A stretch of DNA of 64,000 nucleotides from Halichondria panicea. Taxonomy: Eukaryota; Porifera; Demospongiae; Suberitida; Halichondriidae. The notes below the pieces were generated by a model. It had not been told where the DNA came from. It did no database searches and saw nothing but the letters and a program-made list of their open reading frames with translations. Both the position numbers and the translations under genes were made by a program. Positions 12,540-24,558 of the stretch are shown here, piece after piece; the stretch's first letter is position 1, and the number at the start of each line of letters is the position of its first letter. The DNA is taken from assembly GCF_963675165.1 (NCBI RefSeq), contig NC_087377.1, positions 7,209,122-7,273,121 on the forward strand, given 5' to 3'.

Positions 12540-12690
12540 CGCAAAGCTATTGGTGGGTGTAGTTTCCTGGCATTGAACCGTGAATACTAAAAGTTAAACC
12601 CATGAAAATTTTTGCTGAGAGCTCTGTAGCCATGCAAATAGTGAAAATGTGCACCGGTGAAAATTTCCCGCTATACAGTATACAAATTAA
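12540..12690. repeat. MITE remnant just downstream of gene B stop
   Basis: Contains TTGGTGGGTGTAGTTTCCTGG and a CCCGCTATACAG end, matching the inverse of the MITEs after genes D and E. Its conserved place 30-60 bases past the stop makes it a shared derived mark of the duplications. Confidence 0.65.
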
Positions 12691-12721
12691 TGTGTGGGAT
12701 AAAAATTAATGTGGAAATTTG

Positions 12722-15700
12722 TCAGTTAACGTTAACATAATTTGCACGACTTGTTTTTCCCTGAGGCAACACATCCTCGTACTCATGAACTGGCTCAATA
12801 CTTTCATACTCTCCCTCTGTTGCTGCCGGGGCTTGTGAGTCATCGATCCTTTGTCCCCGTGGTTTCTTTGTCTGCTCATAAGCAATGTTCCTCGTCAGTA
12901 CTGGAGCATAAGCTTTGTTGGGCTGCTCAATTCCTGCAAATGTTGATGACCAATCCACTATTCCATCTGACTCCGGAATCTCAACTGTGTTGAGAAGAAG
13001 TAACATAAAAATTTTTTTAACTAATTGATATCACCTCTTTGTCTCTTCACAATAACCACGGCTACAACAATAGCTACGGTGACTATCAGGAGAAGCAGTA
13101 CCACGACCACGGTTATGATACCTTTATAACAGACAAAATACAATGTACACATGCAGCCAGCCATAAATTTCCACCATTCACCTGCTATTAGTACTATCAT
13201 GGGCGATGGAACTGGAGATCCAGTAGTATCAGGAGGTGATTGTGTAGGAACAGCTAGAGTGCATACAATTCTGAACTGAAACTAACTCTGGGCTTACTAG
13301 TTGGTAGCTCCACTTGACTAATGAAGGATACCTTCCCATCAAAGATGGTCTCACCAGAATCACTGTTCCAAGTGTACACTACCACATAAACATCGGAAGT
13401 GGCATTAAGAGTGACAGTGGTTCTGTCATTAGGTGGTTCAATAAAACCAATCATCACCATCGGATCAAGAGAGGTTGGAGAGGTTTTAGATTGAAACAAC
13501 GCTAGACAACTCTGGCCAGTGGTAGTGCAGGTCACTTCAGCACTTCCATTTGATAGTTTAGTGACAGTGATGCCCTCAGAATTAGGTGGAGAATTTGGTT
13601 CACTGGAAGATTCTGAGGAAATGGTAACCAAAAATAAATTACTACAAAAGAAGGTACATGTACAAGATTGACACACTGGTCGACTCACCATTACTCAAAA
13701 ACATAGTTTCATCGTCAGCCGCCACAGACATGGGAATTCTTGGTACACTCATATTGTTGTTCTCAAGGTCAAATGCAACCACACTGTAATTTCCACTAAC
13801 AGCCACCGGGATAGTAAAATGGTCACTTATATTCCATCGAATTGGCAGCAGCCTTATGCTTTCTAAGCCCAATGAGTTGTCAGGCAATACACCTATCACA
13901 CAGACAAGAGCTCCGGGAGAGATGGTACCTTCAACATACTCAATGCTCGCACAGTTTCCTTCAGGGCAAACGTCCACACTCAAATCTTGAACATCAGTTG
14001 TTCCTATGGAAAATGTTGTAAATATTAAATACAGTAGAACTTCAATTATCCGGACACTTTGGTTCCAGAGGCAGACCAGATAACTTAATATGCTAGATAA
14101 TCGAATGGATAAACCACCATGTCTTGATGATAAACAGCAGTGTCTGTGGCGCAAACAGGGTTTCATCTAGGATTAAAAGTTTGGGGGGGGGGAAGGTTTA
14201 CGCACGCCGCAAAATGTTTGGCTACTCCCACATGTGTTGATCACACCCCTTATAGCATTACAGTAGATCTATTTACATATTGCACATCATAGACAGTACT
14301 AATGTGATGTCATTATTATACACAAATTTTGGGGGAGAAGATGAGTATTTGGGGGGGGGGTGAACCCCCCACTAGATGAAACTCTGGCAAAAAATAAATA
14401 TGCCTGTGTCCACGGTAACAGCAGGTAATTGCACATGCGCATTAAGGAACACGCCCATTTTCAGAAAAAATTGCCAAGCCGGATAATCGAGGTTTCAGAT
14501 AATAGAGGGCCGGATAATTGAGGTTCTACTGTAACTACTACTGAATAACACGACTTACTGATTAGCATGTCCTTGAATATGAGGCGCACACCCATGATTG
14601 AAGTAAATGTCACAGATATGTTGATTATCCGGTCAGTGGGAAGCGAGACACTTATCATTTGAGGGTCTTCGATGGTTTTATGGATGGGTTCTGATATGTC
14701 AGAGTTCACTTGGTAGGAGGTGAAGCTGGTACAGTTGGGTACCTGAGAGGTGAGCTGAATAAGTGTGTCTTACAGTCAATACGTCTCTTACCATACCACC
14801 GAGATGTACTATTTTCCTCAACACATTTCTTCCCTGACTAATACGGGGAGCGACATTGTTATTGTCTGTGGTAATTGCCAACCTTAAAATACGTTTAAAA
14901 AACATTCACAGTACCTGTTACTCGTGTAAAGAACCCAGTGACTGGTTCACTGGACCTTCCTTCCATTCCTGACTCACTAGTAATTGGAGTTACAGTGAAG
15001 GAGAATATATCACAGACAGTGTGGTTCTTAAGTTGTTTATAATTAAACTGCACTTGATTTTGAATCCCATTCAGAGGAGAAAGTGCAACCATCTCATTGG
15101 TGACAAGAGGCACCAGGGAGATGTCCACACGGTAGGCGAGGTTATTTATAGTGAAATTATTCATTACGGAGACGGTAATTTTGGTTTCACCATTCAACAC
15201 CTCAAGAATTACAGGCTCTGAAAAAATAAGCATAGCAACTCAAGGTATACTTTCTACAAATACACCACTCACCAACTATCAATGTTGCATTTCTTGAGAA
15301 CACTACACCACTCAGTGAAACTGCTGCACACTGAACGACACTGTTGTTGAACTGTGAACTGGCTGGGACGATCAGTACAGAGGGACGACCTTCACTTCCT
15401 TCAACTACTCTGATTTCAGATGTAAGGCTTGTAGACCCTATGCCATTCACAAACCAAAGATGACCTAGTGCTCCAGGAGACAGGCACTCAAACTCTGCCA
15501 ATAATCCCTCGGCATGTACCACTACCACTGACTCAGGCTCAATTGTAAACTGCTGGGCTGTGTACATGCACGATAATGTATAGTACTAGGAAGATGGAAA
15601 GGCCAATTGAATATAATGTACATCACTATAATTATACCTATATGATACGAACAAAAAATTAATAGTACTCTTCTAGTGTATGTTTCGAAATAGTACTCCT

Positions 15701-16689
15701 ATTATTGCACAACAGACCTAATAATTTGATAATACAGTAAATGTTACGTCTATAACTATCGTCTTCTTCTAATTATATACAGCAACGCACAAATAGAACA
15801 AGGGGAAAAATCTAGTTTGGCGCTTATTGGAGTGGGACTTAGAGTTAATGTAAAGTACATGATAGTAGCTGGGCTATAAATGGATCAACTGTACGCGTTG
15901 TGTACGTATAGATAGCGTTGAACGATTTTAGGCCGCGTTCTAATAACCCGCCAATAACCCAGACTTTACTTGCCGCTCAATTAATTGGAGCGCTTTATGA
16001 TGGCGCTGTAATTAGAAGAAATACGGTATTATCTACACTATGGGCCATCAGTCTGCCACATTCTTTCAATTACATCCACAATCTCAATTGTGGTAGCATT
16101 AGTCTATAAATAGCAAGAGTACCAATTATTAATAATATTGGGCCCAATTGCGATAAGAATTTCTGAATAGCAAAATAATCCCAAGACCATGCATACCGTA
16201 ATACCACGATTTAAGGGGACACTTTTAAATAATTACGATTCCACAGGTCGCGTTTAAAAATTATGTTGGTATCCTGGTGTCGCATATTTAAAGGGACATC
16301 TTAATTGGATGTAACTTGATTTCAGGCCGCATAAAAAACATGTATTTTCTAGTGGGCTATAATCGAGGCTAGGGTACGTGTGTGGCTCTAATAATTTACC
16401 TCCGTTTAGGATGCGACATTAATTTTTTGTAATCGCTACTTTTAGATAGTCTTGCACCAGCCCCAATTAAAATTGTTATCGACCTCAGCGTTCAAATAAT
16501 GGGGCTGGCTGAGCGAGACTGACTTTTAGAGGTCAGAAAATTGCCTGAGCTCGAGGCTGAGGGTGTCGCATAATTATTATATATTTGGAGCGAGGTGGTC
16601 TTACGGTAGCTACTTACTTACATACCTTTTACAGCTATGGTGAATGTCCCCACAAACAGAAGGAATGTCAAACTAGTGTAATCATCCAT
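12722..16689 (-). CDS. Receptor gene B: Ig-like ectodomain, TM, tyrosine tail with YVNV end
   Basis: Ten exons: 16689-16626, 15557-15273, 15217-14915, 14865-14792, 14742-14559, 14003-13689, 13612-13298, 13253-13182, 13121-13035, 12984-12722. They sum to 654 codons with every phase consistent (653 aa). Residues 1-21 signal peptide (MDDYTSLTFLLFVG), 22-116 Ig-like with Cys pair (EFECL, VVQCAA) and Trp (HLWFVN), 117-217 FN3-like, 218-303 second FN3-like, 304-408 and 409-513 unrecognised beta-rich modules, 514-537 Pro/Thr/Ser stalk, TM about 539-562 (ITVVVVLLLLIVTVAIVV), tail 567-653. Tail tyrosines: YAPVL, YEQT, YESI and YEDVL spaced nine apart, final YVNVN. Proposed role: cell-surface recognition with phosphotyrosine signalling (inferred). 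Intron 1 is over 1 kb; intron 5 carries a nested MITE pair. Confidence 0.85.
14032..14531. mobile_element. Pogo-like MITE in intron 5 of gene B
   Basis: Flanked by TA on both sides with ends CAGTAGAACTTCAATTATCC and inverse. A second element (14156-14386) is inserted inside it. Intact relatives are at 31798-32090. Confidence 0.8.
14156..14386. mobile_element. hAT-like MITE nested in the pogo-like MITE
   Basis: Ends CAGGGTTTCATCTAG and CTAGATGAAACTCTG are inverse, with G-runs just inside both. GCAAA flanks each side. CAGGG termini are typical of hAT elements, but the duplication is shorter than the usual 8 bases. Confidence 0.65.
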
Positions 16690-17199
16690 CAAAGCATAGG
16701 TGTGCCAAGCTGGCTATGTAGTAGAAAATAAATCATAGATCTATAGTATGACTATAGGGCACTAACCGTTAGAGAGAGGACGTGTGCATTCTAATCACGT
16801 GCACTGTAAACCGCGTGGACGTGCGCCTGTCCAGAAAGCCAGAAATCGGAAAAAGCGGAAGTGAAGGGTAAATGAGTGGGCGTAGCAGGGCAATGCATTC
16901 CAAGGTTAACCCTTGACTTTGTAGAAAGCTGGCCAGCCTAGTTTTAAGAGTCAGGTAAGTAGACTCTTCATTGTCTGCAGTATAGACTCGATATAGCTAG
17001 CTACTTGCACATGTCTGCAGTAGACTCTAGCTAGCTACATGCACAATGACTGAATTAATTATGTCTGTACACTGAGCTAGATTTAGTATGAATTTAACAT
17101 TATCATTTTTTAAGGTGTGTTCAGTAATTCAGCCAGTCACCTAACTCCTACTTATACTCCCCAATTTATTGTCCTGAGGTTATTTGCAATTGGCTCTAC
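16690..17199. other. Intergenic, upstream of gene B
   Basis: Presumed promoter side of gene B. No core promoter element can be claimed. CTAGCTAG-rich sequence with a repeated ATATAGCTAGCTAC-like block near 16990-17040. Confidence 0.4.
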
Positions 17200-17204
17200 T
17201 GAAA

Positions 17205-17770
17205 CACGCCGGGCCACTTTTCTGACTTTCTGAGAGCCATGATTCGAGAACGGGAACTGGAATAATTATGTTCAATCCTGGTCTATATATATAGACAAGC
17301 AAGTATCAGCCAATAAGTTATGTTGAAATACTCAAGTTACTTTAATCGACTGGAACTTGCTGAGAAACTTTTCTGACTTTCCGAGAGCAGTGATTCGTTA
17401 ACGGGAACCCTGAAAAATAATAATATTCAGTGCTGGTCTAGACATGCATGCATGCAGATATCAGCCAGTATGTTGATATATATACTCTTCTGAGGTTACT
17501 TTAATCGACTGGAACTTGCTGAGCAACTTTTCTGACTTTCCGAGAGCTGACTGTGATTCGTTAACGGGAACCCAGAAAAATAATATATTCATGCAGTGCT
17601 GATCTAGACATGCATGCAGATATATCAGCCAGTATGTTCATTGTTGATATAATTATACTCAAGTTTCCATTCTGAGGTTACTTTAATCGACTGGAACTTG
17701 CTGAGCAACTTTTCTGACTTTCCGAGAGCTGTGGTTCGTTAACGGGAACCCTGAAAAATAATATATTCAG
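17205..17770. repeat. Tandem repeat, about 165-bp unit, three to four copies
   Basis: Each unit carries TTAATCGACTGGAACTTGCT, TTTTCTGACTTTCCGAGAGC and TTCGTTAACGGGAACCC, followed by an AATAATATTCAG stretch. The first unit (from about 17213) is the most diverged. No coding frame persists across units. Confidence 0.8.
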
Positions 17771-17793
17771 TAGTGGATAGGAGAGCTAGAAAC

Positions 17794-17932
17794 CAGGGAT
17801 ACAAAACCGTAGCGCAGTCCTCCATGTAATTATTTGCGAGCGCAGTTAATTACACGGAGTGCTTCACCGGATGTCAGTCCTTTTACATAGGGCGTGGGCG
17901 GTCGTTTCCAATCCCTTTCTTTTGTATCCCTG
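17794..17932. mobile_element. Short hAT-like MITE (CAGGGATACAAAA ends)
   Basis: Inverse ends CAGGGATACAAAA and TTTTGTATCCCTG. It matches the right part of the element at 40083-40855, and even the preceding TAGTGGATAGGAGAGCTAG is shared, so it appears to be a shortened member of the same family. Confidence 0.7.
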
Positions 17933-18348
17933 CTTTAGCCAATAAATAATTATATCAACACGAGGTTCTCACAAAGTACAAAAGATAATGTAATGCTAAA
18001 TATCGTGACAATACCCTCACCCATACAAAAAAACTGACCTAATACCCACACTATAATGATATTTACTGTACCAACATCAATATTGAGCCATTGAATTTTC
18101 TGAAGGTATGAGTATGGTCCCTGTCAGTGTGTGCGTGGGTACGATTAATTTTCTGATAGGTGATATATATCTTCCTGTTGTGAGTATGTGTGGCATAGGT
18201 ATGATTTGCTGAGGGTATAGTTTTCTTGTGTGAGCAGAAATTCTGAGGGCACCATTATCTGTGGGTCACTTTCTGCACTGTCAGCATTTTTGGGTCCAGT
18301 TTTGGTATAGCCTCGAATCCAGGCCGATTAAAACGGCCTGGTATCTAT

Positions 18349-18423
18349 TAGCCTCGAACCAGGCCCAACGTAAAATTGGGCCTGGTTCGAGGCCAATTTT
18401 ATATTGGGCCTGGTTCGAGGCTA
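18349..18423. mobile_element. TAGCCTCG-family MITE, 75 bp, 9-bp TSD
   Basis: TAGCCTCGAACCAGGCC and its inverse bound the element, flanked by GGTATCTAT on both sides (18340-18348, 18424-18432). It is inserted next to a partial older copy beginning at about 18308. Confidence 0.8.
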
Positions 18424-18528
18424 GGTATCTATTGCAGGTGTAATTAATCATAGGCGTGGTCCATACACGCCCATGTACTATCTAAAATGTATATGAAGCT
18501 TTATACCAGCTTTATAGCCTAGCTAGCT

Positions 18529-18708
18529 AGCTGTGGCCCTCTATGGTTGTCGAGAAGGCTTGCACACTAATCTGAAACCAGAAGAGGCTCTCATCTACCT
18601 CTATGATGGTTGGATGGTCGTGATTTATTGAACTGTACAAATGAGAGCTTCTTCTGGCTTCAGACTAGTGTGCAAGCCTTCTTGACAACACCATAGAGGG
18701 CCACAGCT
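18529..18708. repeat. Foldback element, about 67-bp arms
   Basis: The arm starting AGCTGTGGCCCTCTATGG at 18529 has its near-complete inverse ending at 18708. A further partial inverse (CTTCTCGACAACGCAATAGA) follows and continues across the LTR element insertion at 18750/24917, so the retrotransposon landed inside this repeat. Confidence 0.7.
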
Positions 18709-18750
18709 AGCCAGCAAGTCTTCTCGACAACGCAATAGAGAGCATAAGCC

Positions 18751-18945
18751 TGTAAATAATCAGAATTCACTCTTACTTAACCGTTCAAACTGTTATTATT
18801 TTCGTTATACTACAGGATTCAATTAGATTGACTCTTGTTCATCTTTCATTCATTTCTCACAACATGTGTCTGATCATGTGATTACAATACTGATGACATA
18901 ATGTGTAGTGACACAATAACTAGTAAGATAACATAATTTCCAACA
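18751..18945 (-). repeat. 3' LTR of BEL/Pao element
   Basis: 195 bp, identical by eye to 24722-24916. Lies after the integrase end in the element's orientation. Confidence 0.92.
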
Positions 18946-18957
18946 CACTCCCCCCGT
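18946..18957 (-). promoter_or_regulatory. Polypurine tract of BEL/Pao element
   Basis: On the minus strand this reads CGGGGGGAGTG directly before the 3' LTR, the expected position and composition for plus-strand DNA priming. Confidence 0.75.
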
Positions 18958-19013
18958 TGACCAAACATGGTCAACAATCGGGATAACATAATCATAAGTT
19001 CAGTTCATTAAGT

Positions 19014-21536
19014 TCAATCGTCTTCCAGTTCATACATACAAGCCTTCCTGCGTTCATCAGCTTTTTGGGCTGCAACGCGTGTTGTTCTTTGTCGAGTTTC
19101 CACAGGATCTTCCGTGACCACATCAGCTTCTTGTTCGGTGTCAGGTTCCTCGGCATCGTTAGTCGGCATCTCTGATCCATTGGGACATCTCACTTCTAAG
19201 GGGTATAGTAGTTGGATCGGTCGATGCAGCAGAGTCTGTTGGCGACCTCTCGTGGCCATCTTGACTGTGGCACCCCTGAATTGTCCATCTCGACCCTTCA
19301 TGAGTTCCTGTATCCTCCCGAGCTTCCAAAGTTCACGGGGTAGGTGTTCGTTGTGTACGATCACGATATCTCCAATCGACAGGTTGTGGTCTCCAGTATT
19401 GGCAATTTTCTTCGCAGAATGGTAATGGGCTACCCTTAGTTCTGCTAAATACTCGGTTCTCCATCTATTCCAAAAGTGATTCAATGTACTGCTGAGATGC
19501 TTAACGCGTTTCGCAAGTTGTGTAGCATTGATTGAGAACTCTTCATCCTCGGTAGAATCACATAGATATCCAATGTGGTCGGGTAAGTTTAGAATTCGAC
19601 GTCCCACAATTAAATGAGAAGGAGTGAGTGCTTCCTCCAAATCGTTGGCCGAGATGTATGACAATGGTCTTGAGTTAATAACGGCTTCGATTTCCGTGAC
19701 TGCAGTGAGGAGTTCATCTTGCGAGAGGTGGGCTCTCCCTATCACTTTTCGTAGGCAACGTTTTGTCGATTTGACCATTCTCTCGAAGACAACTCCCCAC
19801 CATGGTGCGCGTTCAACGTTGAACACCCATTCGCAGCTTAGTTCCGCTAAGTGTTCCTTGACAGTACCGTCCTGGAAAATAGCCTTCATATACTTGGCTG
19901 CTGCTTTGAACGTTTTTCCGTTGTCAGACAAGAACTTTCGGGGTAAATCTCTTCTGGATGCAAATCTCTTCAAACATCTTAAGAACGTTAACGTGGATTG
20001 GTTTGAGACGATGTCCAGATGTACAGCTCGAGTGACTAAGCACGTAAACAGACAGATCCATACTTTGTCGGGTGTAACCGAACCACGGATGCTCAAAGGG
20101 CCAGCAAAGTCGACACCAGTGTACGAAAAGGCTGGATCTTCCTTCACTCTGAACGTGGGTAAAGGTGGTGGTGGTGGAGTCTTGAAGGGTGCTCCTTCGA
20201 ATCTTCTGCACAGAACACATCGGTGAATGATGCACTTCGTTAGACTTCTCCCTTTCGGTATCCAGAAACTTCTCCTGGTCTCAGTCAGTGTTTCCTTCAC
20301 TCCGTTATGGCAAACCCGCTCATGGGCTCTTCTCACAATCAGTTTAGTCAGAGGATGGGTTCTGGGTAGGAGTATTGGGTGCCTGGTAGCATACGGGATT
20401 TCTGTATTGGAGAGTCTTCCTCCACAACGCCATATTCCTTTCTCGTCTTTGAAGAGGTTTAGCTGTTTCTCCTGAGCCTTGAAGTTTTTCTCTTGGACCA
20501 ACTGTCGCTGTGCGGTCGTTATCCACAATCCTTCCGCATGGGCTAGCTCTTCTGGGGTCAGGTTGGCTGAGATGTCAATGTAACTCCTCTTGAATACTCC
20601 AACTGCTCTCAGGACTTGGGCCGTTACTCTCAACAGTCTTGACAATGTACCAAAACTCTCGCAGTCCAACAACTCACTTATGCTGCCCTCGGAGTCAGTC
20701 GCTACAAGGTTGAGCGATCTCAGGGCACTTGTCTTCAGTTCTGCAGAACATTCTTCTGGCATCAGATGCGTTTTCGCTTCTCCGCAAGGTGTGTTGTCTG
20801 CATCCAGCCACTCAGGACCTCTTCGCCACAGCTGATTCACTGACAATTCCAATGGTGGAAGTCCTCTCGAAGGTAGGTCGGCAGGATTAGATATTCCTGG
20901 GCAGTGTCTCCAGTGATTGGGGTGGACGTTTTTCCGAATCTCATTAACCCTGTTTTGTACGAAGGGTTTCCACTCTTTGCTAATGCCACGAATCCAATAG
21001 AGTGCAACTTGTGAATCCGTGAAACACGAAATCTCTAATTGAGATAGGGTTGGCTGGAGACTGTCTGAGACTGCTACAATCAGTTTGGAAAGAAGGAAGG
21101 CTGAGAGGAGCTCCAAGCGTGGTATAGTCTGAGCTTGAAGTGGTGCAACTCTCGTCTTGGAAACGACAAAGTGGACGGTCGTGGTGGCCTCTGTCCTCAG
21201 CACCAAATAGACCACTGCAGCGTAGGCTCTTGTCGATGCATCACAAAATCCGTATAGAGTCATGGAGAGTGGAGTACCATTAACATTGTGGAAGTAGCTT
21301 CTGGGCATCGAGACCAGACCACCTTCCCCGAGATCGGCCACCAAGTCCTTCCATTCTTGCATCAATTCCTCTGGTAAGGTACTGTCCCACTCAACTTTGT
21401 TCTGGCATAGCTTCTGGAACAGGATCTTGAACTTGATAGTAACAGGTGCTAGAAATCCCAATGGGTCGTAAAACTTCCCAATCAGGCTAACAACGTTCCG
21501 TTTGGTTGGTCGCAGACTTGTCGCGAGTTGAGCCAA
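19014..21536 (-). pseudogene. pol: BEL/Pao pol, C-terminal part: RNase H, integrase, DUF5641
   Basis: Open for 840 codons, and open further upstream to the ILGVLWN-type RT-connection motif near 21590, so 21536 is not a true start. Seen in order: RT thumb/connection (FYDPLGFLAPV), RNase H region with RLELLSA and CFTDSQVALYWI, zinc-binding HERVCHN...CVLCRRF, integrase core with Asp in YTGVDFAGP, Asp in LSDNGKTF and Glu in VFERMVKS, then the C-terminal GDIVIVHNE domain. It cuts, copies and inserts the element DNA in the normal life cycle. It is separated from the RT part by a frame change at 21614-21712. Confidence 0.9.
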
Positions 21537-21586
21537 CTCCGAGACGTCAAAAATGAGGCAATCGGCAGTGGGGTTCCAGAGTACTC

Positions 21587-22705
21587 CTAGAATCTTGTTC
21601 TCTTCGACTCCTTCAGTGGGTGAACATCCGAGCGTAGCTTGGCATACGTCTCGTCCTTATTCTCTTCAGTGGGTGAACATCCGAGCGTAGCCTTGGCATA
21701 CGTCTCGTCCAGGCAGCTTTCTTGGGGTTGGGATTTTGTTGGTTGGATACCTTCTGCACAGTCAATACGTTGCTGTAGCTCTCTTGAGTTGGTCAGGAAT
21801 TTCCTGTGGTTGAATCCTCCGTGACGAAACATATCCTTAGCTTGGACGTATAGATCAAACGCTGCTTCTTCCGTTTCTGCACCTGTGACGATGTCGTCAA
21901 CGTAAGTTGATTGGAGTAGGCGTCGAACGGTGCCCTCGTTGGATTCCAAGTAACCTTCCAAGTGAAACTTGATCGTGGCATTGAGTAGGAAGGGGCTTGA
22001 GGATACGCCAAACACAACTCTGGCAAATCGGAACACTTGTAACTCTGGATTGTCCTTGGTGATATCGTCTATCCAAATAAACCGCAGGACATCACGGTCA
22101 CTGTCGTTAACTGCTATCATCAGAAACGCCTTTTCGACATCAGCTGTCAAGGCAATCGGATATGATCGGAATCGCAGCAATAAGTCGAGAATCAGTTGGT
22201 TGAACTTCGGACCTTTGTGCAAGCATTCATTCAGTGAGGGGCCGTCGGACTTGGCTGAAGCATCGTAAACAATGCGTAATTTCGTAGTAGTCTTGTCACT
22301 GCGCACGACGGCATGGTGAGGCAGGTAGTGTACCCGTTCCGGGTCCTTGCCTCCGATTTGGACAGTCTCGATGACTCCCTTTTCCAGTTGCTCCTTGATA
22401 GTGCGGTCGTACCGTTCCAATATTGCTGGATTCTGCCAGAGTCGGCATAGCATTCCTCGCATTCGTTTGAGGCTTAGTTGGTAGTTGTCCGGTAGAGGAT
22501 CGTGGAACTCCTTCCATGGGAGCGACACCTTGTACCGTCCCTCGTGGAAGGTGATGTCGCTAGCAAATTCATCGTACAGGGTCTTTTCTTCCTTGTTTAT
22601 GCCTAACGACTCGAGCTCCCAGAATGATCGTAACTGCTCGTCCAGCGCCGTGGACTCAAGTTCCTGGGTTTCGGCTCTGAGTACATGTGTGGTCGTCAGA
22701 TTCAT
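21587..22705 (-). pseudogene. pol: BEL/Pao pol, reverse transcriptase part
   Basis: 372 codons. The frame is open upstream into the conserved HTKLGWVLSGP motif near 22745-22775, so the true start is not at 22705. Motifs: LRIVYDASAK, LTADVEKAFL and the catalytic YVDD. The last about 40 codons run through a near-exact tandem duplication (21614-21660 and 21663-21712, TCAGTGGGTGAACATCC). One copy lacks a single base, which throws the reading out of frame before the ILGVLWN motif. This looks like a replication-slippage lesion. Confidence 0.88.
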
Positions 22706-22755
22706 CGAGCATTGGGCTTGGTCTTTTGCTGGTGTAGGGCCAGACAGTACCCATC

Positions 22756-24558
22756 CTAATTTGGTGTGAATGGCGGTAGGTCCACTTCACTCCTACATAC
22801 ACTTCCCGTTACTAGGTCCCAGTAATAATCGGAGCCGATAAGGACATCAACCTCTAGACTGGACCTCCCATCGGAATAATCGGCAAAATCTAGTCCCATA
22901 AATTGTTGGGTATTCTCAAAACAAGTAGTAATGTGCTGACCAACTAAGGGTCCACATATGGTTGGGACAACATACAGTGACAACGACATGGGTGGATATC
23001 CTTTCAAGCACATTCCCACATTCACAATCGTACATACCTTCGCTTGTTCTCGGTTGGATCCAAAGGTAGCAATGGAGAGAAGTTGTTCTCCACTAGGCTC
23101 CAATGCCAGCAGATTCTTGGCTCGTTCAGTGATGTAGGACTTCTGGCTGCCGCTGTCGAATAAGAGTCGAACTTCAATCGAGGTCTCCGATTTCGCAGGG
23201 TTGTGCACGATACTACGAGCGGTCTGTAATAGGATGGCATTTCCTTTGTCAGAGCATAAAGCGTTGTTGGCCAAAGTAGGTGTGTACGGGGTTGCATCGG
23301 GACTCAGCGTTGTTTCAGGTTGTACTGTGTGGGGTCGAGGATTCAGCTCAGCGACTTCTCGTTCACAAATTGACGTGTGATGCCGTCCCTTGCATTTTAG
23401 GCACTTGCTTGTGGATCGACAATTGCGGCCCATGTGGCCCTTGCGTAAGCAGTTGAAGCAACGACCACTATCTCTCAAAGTTTGTTTGCGAGCGGTGAGG
23501 CTGATTACAGTCTTGCAGTCGGTCGACGGGTGGGATTGCTGGCAGTAGCTACAACTTACTCCAGCTCTTGGTTCCTGCGCCCTTGACAATAGGGCAGAGG
23601 AAGTTTGACGGCCTCGATCTTGATTTCGGCGTGGTGGTGTATGGAAGGAGTTGGAGTTGGAGTTGGAAGCTCTCTCTCTAGCGACCAGTTCTTCTTCGAA
23701 GGGTTTAAGTAAGCTATCCATGTTCAAATCTGTGGATGTGACCTTACGGCTGACAATGAGACGTAGATCGGTAGGTAGCTTGGTTAGCAGCACAGAGGAG
23801 AGCATAGCCCCATACGATTCTGATTCCACTCCTAGGGACTTCAAACTTCTCATGTGTGATTCGGTGCTGTCGTAGAGTCGTCGCAGATCCTTCAGGTTCT
23901 GGTCTGATGTCACAGCCTCCACCGTCAACAGTGTCTCCATATGCTTCGAGATTATCAGTTGTTTATTGCCAAACCTTTTCTGCAGGATCTCAATCGCTTC
24001 TTGATAGTTAACGGACGACAGGGTGAGTCCGGAAATGGCATCATACGCAGTTCGTTCCACCAGGGACCTCAGATAATTGAACTTGTCCGTGTCTGTTAGC
24101 CCATCGTTATTGTGAATAGCGGACTCATATGAGTCCCAAAAGGTTGGCCATTTCATCAGGTCACCATTAAAGTGTGGAAGTGTTAGTTTGGGCAGTTGAA
24201 CTCTCGCCCCTCGTTCAGGACCTCGAGTGGCCGTAGGTGGGACAATCCCTGGTGCTGTAGCAGTAGGTTCAGCTCTTTTGATTCGTGTCAAGGCTTCATA
24301 TATTCGCTCCCGATAGTCATCGGCTTGTTGGATTTCATCATCAAGGGTTTCCTCTGGGGTAAGTTCAATAATCTCAGTATCTAATCCCTTTAGTGTTTCC
24401 AACTTTTGTTCGAGGGTCTGCTGAAGTAGAGACAGTCGATCTGGGTTTGGGGATGTTTCTCCAAGAGCAACAGCCAGTTGACCCAGAGTCCGCGTGGCCG
24501 ACGCCTTGTGGCCAGCGCGTATTCTTCTCTTCCTTGTTGAGACTTCTGCGTCGGTCAT
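22756..24558 (-). CDS. gag: BEL/Pao Gag plus aspartic protease
   Basis: The first sensible ATG is at 24558 (MTDAEVSTRKRR). The frame is open further up but that part crosses the primer site and LTR. Seen: DUF1759-type region (FNGDLMKWPTFWDSY), zinc knuckles CFNCLRKGHMGRNC and CLKCKGRHHTSIC plus an upstream CSYC...C cluster, and a retropepsin-like LLFDSGSQKSYI active site of the DUF1758 type. The frame ends at FTPN just before the conserved HTKLGW block of pol, which is open one base away (a -1 shift near 22783). That could be a one-base deletion or a programmed shift. Confidence 0.88.
   Translation of the reverse strand: MTDAEVSTRKRRIRAGHKASATRTLGQLAVALGETSPNPDRLSLLQQTLEQKLETLKGLDTEIIELTPEETLDDEIQQADDYRERIYEALTRIKRAEPTATAPGIVPPTATRGPERGARVQLPKLTLPHFNGDLMKWPTFWDSYESAIHNNDGLTDTDKFNYLRSLVERTAYDAISGLTLSSVNYQEAIEILQKRFGNKQLIISKHMETLLTVEAVTSDQNLKDLRRLYDSTESHMRSLKSLGVESESYGAMLSSVLLTKLPTDLRLIVSRKVTSTDLNMDSLLKPFEEELVARERASNSNSNSFHTPPRRNQDRGRQTSSALLSRAQEPRAGVSCSYCQQSHPSTDCKTVISLTARKQTLRDSGRCFNCLRKGHMGRNCRSTSKCLKCKGRHHTSICEREVAELNPRPHTVQPETTLSPDATPYTPTLANNALCSDKGNAILLQTARSIVHNPAKSETSIEVRLLFDSGSQKSYITERAKNLLALEPSGEQLLSIATFGSNREQAKVCTIVNVGMCLKGYPPMSLSLYVVPTICGPLVGQHITTCFENTQQFMGLDFADYSDGRSSLEVDVLIGSDYYWDLVTGSVCRSEVDLPPFTPN

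Noticed and set aside
19624..20226. 200-codon plus-strand frame in the retrotransposon
   Set aside because: Antisense of the integrase region; no independent family signature.
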